Positions 58,142 through 64,000 of a stretch of 64,000 nucleotides of DNA are shown here, piece after piece. The stretch is from contig CP078104.1 of NCBI GenBank assembly GCA_019203745.1, positions 3,224,001-3,288,000 on the forward strand, read 5' to 3'. Position numbers and translations under genes: made by a program. The notes under the pieces were generated by a model. The model was not told the origin of the DNA. It saw only the letters and a list, made by a program, of their open reading frames with translations, and ran no database searches. The DNA comes from Chryseobacterium sp. E1 (GTDB taxonomy: Bacteria > Bacteroidota > Bacteroidia > Flavobacteriales > Weeksellaceae). Each line of letters opens with the position of its first letter. Positions within the stretch are counted from its first letter, which is position 1.

Positions 58142-60596
58142 TTAAATTGAACGGATAATATCTGCAAAAACTCCGCTTGCTGTGACATCAGCTCCGGCAC
58201 CTGCACCTTTTACCACTAAAGGCTGTTCGGAATATCTCATGGTTTTAAAAATGACAATATTGTCTTTGCCGTAAAGATGGTAAAGATCACTGTCAGGTGG
58301 TACATGCTGCAATCCAACTTTTGCCTTTCCATCTTTGAATTCTGCGGTATATTTTAATATTTTACCCTCCTGTTGAGCATTACTAAAAAGGTTTTAAAAT
58401 GATCCTCATACTGAGTCAGCTTTTCATAAAAATCTTGTACACTTCCCTGCATGCATTCTTCTGGCAGAAAACCGATATTTTCAATATCTTTAAACTGTAG
58501 CGGATATCCTGCTTCACGGGCCAGGATCAGGATTTTTCTTGCCACATCAGTTCCTGAGAGGTCAAGTCTGGGATCCGGTTCTGTATATCCTTTTTTGTGC
58601 CTGTGCTACTACTTCGGAGAATGTTCTGCTGCCGTCATAATGGTTGAAAACAAAGTTTAAAGTTCCGCTCAGTACTGCCTGGATAGAACTGATTTTGTCA
58701 CCGCTTTTGATCAGGTCACTGATGGTTCCTATAACCGGAAGTCCTGCTCCTACATTGGTTTCAAAATAGAAACTGCAGTTGTGGTTTCTGGCTGTATTTT
58801 TCAATGCTTTATACTCTTCAAAATCTGATGAAGCTGCTATTTTGTTGCAGGCTACGATATTAATGCTCCTTTCTAATAAGCTTTGGTAAACCTTCGGAAC
58901 TTCGGGGCTTGCTGTCACATCAACAAACACGGAATTTCTTAAGTTCCTGGATATAATCTCACCTGCAAAATCCTGGACAGATGCTTTTGTGGCCTTATCG
59001 TTCCAGCTGAGGTAGTTTTCGTAAGAAATCCCTGATCTGAAAAAAAAAAAAGCATATTACGACTGTTGGAGATCCCTGCAATTCTCAGGTTAATTGAAAA
59101 GTTTTCCTGCAGGTAAGCATTCTGGTCGTAAATCTGCCGGATAAGTTTTGAGCCTACATTTCCGGTTCCGCAGAGGTAAAGATGAATTTGCTTTATTTCC
59201 GATTCAAAAAATTCTTCATGAAGTACATTCACTGCTTTCTTGCTGTCTTTTTCTGTGATCACAATACTGATATTCCTTTCTGAAGAGCCTTGTGCAATAG
59301 CTCTTATATTGATACCGTTATTTCCGAGACAACTGAACATTCTGGCACTTACACCACTTCTACTTTTCATATTTTCTCCTACAAGAGCTACAATAGAAAG
59401 TCCGGTTTCAATTTTTACAGCATACACCCTTTTCATATTGATATCATCGGCAAATGCTGAATTGATGGCGCTTTCTGCATGGAAAATTTCTTTTTCATGA
59501 ATGGCAATTGTTATGGAATGTTCCGAGGAGCCTTGTGTAATAAGAATGACATTGATTTTTTCCTGGCTGAGACAATGGAACAACCTGGCAGAAATTCCCG
59601 GAATGCCTACCATGCCGCTACCTTCTAAAGTAAGCAGTGCAATCCGGCTCATATTAGAAACTCCTACTGCTACCTGCTGTTTTTCACTTTCTGATACTTT
59701 AGGATGATGGGAGATTAAAGTTCCCGAAGCTTCAGGAGCAAATGTATTTTTATAATAAGATCAATATTCTTTACCATCACAGGCTGAATGGATGGCGGAT
59801 AGAGTACTTTGGCTCCAAAATGAGACAGTTCCATTGCTTCATGATAAGATATCTCTGCAATGGGTTTGGCATTGGATGCAAGACGAGGGTCTGCGGTCAT
59901 CATTCCGCTTACGTCTGTCCAGATCTGTAATTCTTTTGCATCAATAGCTGCAGCAATGATAGAGGCTGTGTAATCAGAACCACCTCTTCCCAGTGTTGTT
60001 GGGTTGTTCTTCTGATCACTGGCAATAAATCCCGGTCCGATAATGACAGCATTCTGATGTTCACTAAGGTAGTTTTTTACATTATTTTCGGTGATGGGGA
60101 AATCTACTTTGGCATTTGTAAAGTTACTGTCTGTTTTGATGAGGTCTGCAGAGTTCATCCATAAACAGTCCAGTTCTTCATGCTGAAGTCTTACTGCAAT
60201 GATGCTGGAAGAAAGAAATTCTCCATAGGAAGTAATTCTGTCCTTTATTTTATCTGTCAGTTCGCCCAGCACAAAAATACCATTGCAGATGTCTTCAATA
60301 TCATTGAAATGTTTTTTAACAAAGCTTAGCCATGAACTTTGTGCCAGAACCGGGATCAGTTCTTTTACGAGATTAATGTGTTTTTCTTCAAGAGTTTTGA
60401 TGATCTGAAGATAAGTTTCATCTTTCGCAGAAGCACATTCTGCCCCTTTGATCAGCTGATCGGTAACGCCGTGAAGTGCAGATACGATGACAACAATCCG
60501 GTCTTTCTGTGATTCTTCTTTTATAATTTTTTCTACAAGAATGATATTTTGAGCATTGGCGACTGATGTTCCGCCGAATTTTAAGATTTTCATCAA
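58142..60596 (-). CDS. thrA: Bifunctional aspartokinase/homoserine dehydrogenase (four frameshifts)
   Basis: About 819 residues. Aspartokinase: MMKILKFGGTSVANAQNIIL, GPGFIASDQKNNPTTLGRGG, TASIIAAAIDAKELQIWTDV, MMTADPRLASNAKPIAEISY. Two ACT domains (e.g. VGIPGISARLFHCLSQEKIN; NIRAIAQGSSERNISIVITE). Homoserine dehydrogenase: LYLCGTGNVGSKLIRQIYDQ, VDVTASPEVPKVYQSLLERS, ETNVGAGLPVIGTISDLIKS, and C-terminus ASGVFADIIRSI. Breaks near 59735, 59041 (A11), 58590 and 58380. First and third steps to threonine; downstream of a Thr-rich leader. Confidence 0.96.
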
Positions 60597-60629
60597 TTAT
60601 TTATTTGAGGTTAGGTAAAATGAAATAGT

Positions 60630-60696
60630 TACTCTTCAAAAAAAAAGAGTACAGGGTACCGAAATAATATGTGAAAATTTACCCCGTTATGGGGTA
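60630..60696 (-). promoter_or_regulatory. Candidate thr attenuator (mutually exclusive hairpins)
   Basis: Read on the minus strand: TACCCC-ATAAC-GGGGTA (60696-60680) covers the end of the Thr codons and the leader stop. The GGGGTA arm can instead pair with TACCC at 60658-60654, just before a stretch with nine U (60646-60638). Pairing is visible; which form terminates is inference. Confidence 0.55.
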
Positions 60697-60791
60697 GTTG
60701 TTGTAGTTGTTGTGAATGTAGAAACGGAAGATACTCCTGAAATAGGTGATTTCAGGATAGAAATATCAGATATGTTTCTAAATAAACTCAT
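60687..60791 (-). CDS. Threonine operon leader peptide (34 residues)
   Basis: ATG at 60791 opens MSLFRNISDISILKSPISGV, SSVSTF, then seven consecutive Thr codons, Pro and TAA. The Thr run ends inside a hairpin 90 bp before thrA, and a promoter box lies 10 bp upstream of the ATG. This is the layout of leader peptides that sense charged tRNA-Thr by ribosome stalling. Known thrL peptides of enterobacteria mix Thr and Ile codons; here Ile is also present (four) but outside the run. The ORF is intact. Confidence 0.75.
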   Translation of the reverse strand: MSLFRNISDISILKSPISGVSSVSTFTTTTTTTP

Positions 60792-60801
60792 TGTAACGGA
60801 A

Positions 60802-60809
60802 CAAATGTA
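60802..60809 (-). promoter_or_regulatory. Promoter -7 box of the thr operon
   Basis: On the minus strand TACATTTG fits TAnnTTTG, 10 bp before the leader ATG. The RNA would start within a few bases of the ATG. A typical -33 TTG at ideal spacing is not obvious. Confidence 0.5.
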
Positions 60810-60899
60810 CAAATTTTTTGAAACAGCCAGGTTTTCTTCAAAAATTAAACAGTTAAAAATCAATTATCTGTATCTAATTGGGTGTTTTGCTTTTCAACT

Positions 60900-61049
60900 A
60901 ATAGGGGTTATACGGTTTAATACTGGTTGATGAATGGTGTTTTTATGATGTTTATTATCATATTATTTCTAATTCTTTTGATTGTGATTAATTTTTGCAT
61001 ACCATAAAATGTTTTATTATATTTATAAAATAAACTAAATCAGAATATT
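60900..61049. promoter_or_regulatory. Intergenic region with promoter of the peptide cluster
   Basis: No gene. The right part (TTGATTGTGATTAATTTT at about 60976, then TATATTTATAA and TAAACTAAATCA before the ATG) recurs before the second peptide gene, pointing to a duplicated promoter-plus-gene unit. Confidence 0.5.
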
Positions 61050-61246
61050 ATGAAAAATTCAAAAAAACTAAACAGAGAAAGTTTAAGAGCCGTTATGGGG
61101 GTACAATGGACAGCTGTGCTGTTGATCTTGACTGCGGGCCAAAAGGATGTGCGGTATGTACAGATTTGAAAGGGCGTAAAGTTTGTCTTTATTTTTATCC
61201 TTACGATCCGTCTGTTCCGGGAAGCTGTATGGTTCTTGAAGGCTAG
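61050..61246 (+). CDS. GG-leader bacteriocin-like peptide 1 (frameshifted)
   Basis: MKNSKKLNRESLRAVMGG, one G missing at the GGGGG run near 61097, then DSCAVDLDCGPKGCAVCTDL, KGRKVCLYFYPYDPSVPGSC. Leader with the double-Gly cleavage signal, core with six Cys. The leader type is processed by C39-peptidase ABC exporters; none is in this window. Confidence 0.65.
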
Positions 61247-61405
61247 AAAGAAACGATTGATCAAAGCTGAACTCAGTACCTGAGATCTAATATAAGGAAG
61301 TACTGTTTTTATGGTGCTTTTAATTATTTCTATTGATTGTGATTAATTTTATACTTTAGAAGAAATATTTTAATATATTTATAAGGTTAACTAAATCAAA
61401 ACATT

Positions 61406-61603
61406 ATGAAAAAATCAAAGAAATTAAACAGAGAAAATTTAAAATCGATTAATGGCGGCAATGACATTAATGATTGTTTTGAATATTGTCCTGCCGGACC
61501 TTACGGACCAGGTCAGCCGAGATCATGTGCCGATTATCATGCTTTACCTGAATGCTGCAAAATGAGGGTTTTGGTAAGTTATGAGTGCTTTGACCCTCGT
61601 TGA
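61406..61603 (+). CDS. GG-leader bacteriocin-like peptide 2
   Basis: 65 residues, intact. MKKSKKLNRENLKSINGG, then core NDINDCFEYCPAGPYGPGQP and CADYHALPECCKMRVLVSYE with seven Cys including CC. Promoter region duplicated from peptide 1. Confidence 0.7.
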   Translation: MKKSKKLNRENLKSINGGNDINDCFEYCPAGPYGPGQPRSCADYHALPECCKMRVLVSYECFDPR

Positions 61604-61653
61604 AGAGAAGCAATAGAAAATTAAACCTATTATCATCTTTAAATCAATAGATC

Positions 61654-61824
61654 ATGAAAGCAACAATTAAAAAATTATCAAGAGAGGAAAAGAAAAGTAT
61701 CGGTGGCGGTTTTACTGCTATTCAGATTGAAGCTTGCGGCGGTGAACAATTTGTATGCTTCCGTCCAGGTGGATGGGGCTGCTGGCTGAAACCGGGAGGA
61801 ACCTGCTATGCGCCGATGTTGTAA
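61654..61824 (+). CDS. GG-leader bacteriocin-like peptide 3
   Basis: 56 residues, intact. MKATIKKLSREEKKSIGGG then core ACGGEQFVCFRPGGWGCWLK and GTCYAPML: Gly/Trp/Cys-rich, unlike its neighbours. Confidence 0.65.
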   Translation: MKATIKKLSREEKKSIGGGFTAIQIEACGGEQFVCFRPGGWGCWLKPGGTCYAPML

Positions 61825-61858
61825 TCAGTATGAAAATAAATCAAATAAACTTAACAAT

Positions 61859-62067
61859 ATGAGAAAATTATCAAGAACAAAATTAAAAGATATTAAAGGT
61901 AAGGGAATGTCAGGATGCGCAGGATGCCCAACAACCGGAAACTATGGAGACGGCCCTGAATATACCCATAACTGCTGGAACTATTGAGTTTACCGGCTAA
62001 CTGCAGAAACTGTGTAGACGTAAGCGCAGATTGCTATGGCCCTGATTATTCTGACTTTTATAACTAA
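61859..62067 (+). CDS. Bacteriocin-like peptide 4 (frameshifted)
   Basis: MRKLSRTKLKDIKGKGMSG, CAGCPTTGNYGDGPEYTHNC; one base missing near 61983; then LPANCRNCVDVSADCYGPDY. The corrected protein matches peptide 5 throughout (CxGCP, YG, GDxP, LPxxCxxCV), which supports the correction. Here the GG site is GKG. Confidence 0.6.
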
Positions 62068-62092
62068 AAAATCAATATACATTAAAACGACT

Positions 62093-62295
62093 ATGAAAAA
62101 TTTAAAGAAATTAAACAGAAAAGAACTTCAAACACTGCAAGGAGCAGGCCTGGCCACATGTACAGGATGTCCTAAGAATACAACGTACGGAAACAATCCT
62201 GGCGATGCTCCTGCGAGGCTTTTCAGATGCTTCCTGACCGTTGTAAAATGTGCGTGATTGTTGATATGTCATGTATGAGCGGAGGTGTGTCTTAG
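62093..62295 (+). CDS. Bacteriocin-like peptide 5 (frameshifted)
   Basis: Start taken at MKNLKKLNRKELQTLQGAG; core CTGCPKNTTYGNNPGDAP; one base missing near 62214; then EAFQMLPDRCKMCVIVDMSC. Paralogue of peptide 4. Double-Gly replaced by Gly-Ala. Confidence 0.6.
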
Positions 62296-62317
62296 AATAT
62301 GATCTGTTTAAAACAAT

Positions 62318-62345
62318 AAAAAGCACTGTGAAAACAGTGCTTTTG
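62318..62345. terminator. Bidirectional terminator
   Basis: AAAAGCACTG-TGAAAA-CAGTGCTTTT, perfect 10-bp stem with A and T flanks, between convergent peptide genes. Confidence 0.9.
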
Positions 62346-62351
62346 TTTTTA

Positions 62352-62513
62352 TTAACAGTTGTCTGGAATGTACATTCCTCTTGGTACGCAGATTAATTCT
62401 CCATTGCAGCCTAAGCCGCAGGTTTCATGTATTTCACAGTTTAAGTTACAGGTATAACTGCCTCCGTTTACATTTTTAAGACTTCTTCTGTCTAATTTTT
62501 TTAGATTTTTCAT
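62352..62513 (-). CDS. GG-leader bacteriocin-like peptide 6
   Basis: 53 residues, intact. MKNLKKLDRRSLKNVNGG, then core SYTCNLNCEIHETCGLGCNG and ELICVPRGMYIPDNC: six Cys in a CxxxC pattern. Opposite strand to peptides 1-5 but with the same leader. Confidence 0.7.
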   Translation of the reverse strand: MKNLKKLDRRSLKNVNGGSYTCNLNCEIHETCGLGCNGELICVPRGMYIPDNC

Positions 62514-62565
62514 ATTTATTATTAGTTTGAATGCTAAATATAATAAATATTGAATAACAAAAAAA

Positions 62566-63584
62566 TTATTTTATACTTTTAGAAAGATCAAGCATGGCTT
62601 CAATAGGTTTCAATGCTTTTAATCTTAATTCTTCGTCGATAAGAATTTCAGGAAGCTCATATTTCATACATAAATACAATTTTTCCATGGTATTACGCTT
62701 CATGTAGAAACATTCTGAACAGTTACAGCTTTCATCAAAAACCAATGCAGGAATCAGTTCCTTGTGAGGAGCACGTTTTCTCATTTCGTGAAGAATTCCT
62801 TCTTCTGTAGCAATGATAAATTTCTGACAGTCATCTTTTTCTACGTAGTTCAATAGGGCAGAAGTGGAACCGATAAAGTGAGCCAGTTTTAATACTGCTT
62901 CTTCACTTTCAGGATGTGCAATCAGTTTTGCATCCGGATTGTCTGCCAATTGCTGGGCAATTCTTTCCATTGAAAATGCTTCGTGTACTACACAGCTTCC
63001 ATCCCAAAGGATCATATCACGACCTGTTTTTTTAGATAAATATCTTCCAAGGTTTTTATCCGGTGCGAAGATGATAGGTCTGTCTTTCGGAAGTGCTTCT
63101 ATTACGGTTTCAGCATTTGAACTGGTTACGATTATATCACTTTCTGCTTTGGTTTCTGCGTTACAGTTGATGTAAGTGGCAATTAAAGCATTCGGGTGCT
63201 GCTCACGCATTTTTCTCAGTCCTTCTCCGGAACAACCGTCTGCCAGTGAGCATCCGGCCATGGTATCAGGAAGAACTACTTTTTAGTTGGATTCAGAATT
63301 TTAGCGGCTTCAGCCATGAAATGTACTCCACAGAATACAATCATGTCAGCATTGGTATCTTTTGCCTGTCTTGCCAGTTGTAAAGAATCTCCCAGGAAAT
63401 CAGCGATATCCTGAATCTCTCCCGGCTGGTAATAATGGGCAAGAATAACAGCATTTTTTTCCTCTTTAAGTTTAAGAATGGCTTTTACCAACTCTTCTCC
63501 CTGAGGAATAGCAATATCTTTAATATCCAGAAATCCTCTGACAGGAATTGCAGATTTAGCTTTTTCTAATGTTTCGGTACTCAT
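62566..63584 (-). CDS. nadA: Quinolinate synthase A (frameshifted)
   Basis: About 339 residues. [58 protein letters not shown]; one A missing near 63270; then [80 protein letters not shown]. Cys ligands of the 4Fe-4S cluster present (CGVHF, CSLAD, CSECF). Makes quinolinate for NAD synthesis. Confidence 0.95.
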
Positions 63585-63694
63585 ATCAACCTCAATTTTT
63601 TCTTTTATAAAAGTTAGAGATTAGAAACTAGAGGTTAGTATAAAATGAGGATAATTTTCCTGACACTAAAAAACTAACTTCTAATTTCTAACTT

Positions 63695-64000
63695 CTAGTT
63701 TCTTTCTATAAAACTTTTTATTAAACTTTCTATTTCTATTTTAGCTGCATCAAGATCTTCATTAATCACGATCTTGTCAAACTCGCTGGCGTAGGTCATT
63801 TCTTCTTCTGCCTTTGCTACACGGGTTTTTATGGTTTCTGCATCATCTGTGTTTCTGGAGATCAATCTTCGTTCCAATTCTTCAATGGAAGGCGGTTCTA
63901 TAAAAATAGACAACGCTTTATCACCGAAATATTTTTTTAATGAGATTCCTCCTTTTACATCTACATCAAAAATAACTACTTTTCCCTGATTCCAGATTTT
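63695..64000 (-). CDS. gmk: Guanylate kinase, C-terminal part (cut by window edge)
   Basis: Visible: VVIFDVDVKGGISLKKYFGD, KALSIFIEPPSIEELERRLI, SRNTDDAETIKTRVAKAEEE, ASEFDKIVINEDLDAAKIEI. These are the core and lid/C-terminal parts of Gmk; the N-terminal P-loop lies outside. Converts GMP to GDP. No break in the visible part. Confidence 0.93.
   Translation of the reverse strand, partial: KIWNQGKVVIFDVDVKGGISLKKYFGDKALSIFIEPPSIEELERRLISRNTDDAETIKTRVAKAEEEMTYASEFDKIVINEDLDAAKIEIESLIKSFIERN

Noticed and set aside
58142..60596. True pseudogenisation of thrA
   Set aside because: thrB, thrC and nadA show the same homopolymer indels with all motifs intact; error is simpler than parallel decay.
60712..60930. 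72-residue rightward ORF upstream of thrA
   Set aside because: Lies antisense to the Thr leader and its promoter; no recognisable protein features.
62036..62257. Longer start for peptide 5 at 62036
   Set aside because: The extra N-terminus overlaps peptide 4 and destroys the conserved MKNLKKLNR leader beginning.

Overview
The window is AT-rich flavobacterial DNA, most likely Chryseobacterium or a close relative (Weeksellaceae). This is inferred from the Bacteroidetes-type promoter boxes (TAnnTTTG), a fused aspartokinase-homoserine dehydrogenase, DUF4403 and RDD proteins, and a cluster of small 'KKLxRxxL...GG' leader peptides typical of that group. No 16S gene is present, so the genus is an inference.

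Positions 1 to about 53.4 kb are a nearly complete siphovirus-type prophage. From left to right it holds: a tyrosine integrase (cut by the window edge); a leftward accessory operon (DUF4468 plus a small membrane protein); a lipoprotein; a repressor/early-gene switch with three copies of the palindrome ATCTAA-NN-TTAGAT; an early region with an 18-bp repeat gene, RecT, a YqaJ-type exonuclease, a DNA methyltransferase, a replication-initiation-type protein and DnaB; about 30 small early genes, including YopX, a leftward sub-block and NinG; a structured noncoding region with a tRNA-like element and its own terminator (21.8-22.3 kb); and a second methyltransferase. The late genes follow in canonical order: TerS, TerL, portal, an HExxH protein, minor head protein, a leftward seven-gene insert (29.7-31.65 kb), scaffold, decoration-like protein, major capsid, connectors, tail tube, tail chaperones, tape measure, distal tail, a tailspike with a polysaccharide deacetylase domain, and tail-tip protein. 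Lysis is by a holin, a u-spanin-like protein and a GH24 endolysin. The prophage ends with a umuD-umuC-SRAP SOS cassette next to a tRNA-Cys gene, the likely attachment site.

From 53.4 to 64 kb is host chromosome: tRNA-Cys, an RDD protein, a DUF4403 protein, folB, the thr operon (thrA-thrB-thrC, reading leftward) preceded by a 34-residue leader peptide with seven consecutive Thr codons (candidate attenuator), six GG-leader bacteriocin-like peptide genes, nadA, and the 3' part of gmk.

An overriding caveat concerns quality. Nearly every gene longer than about 300 bp is broken by single-base indels, mostly one-base losses in or beside A, T or G runs, and this includes essential host genes (thrABC, nadA). 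By hand count there are roughly 70-80 such sites. This looks like sequencing or assembly error rather than decay. Genes are therefore annotated here as single units spanning the breaks, with the break positions noted.
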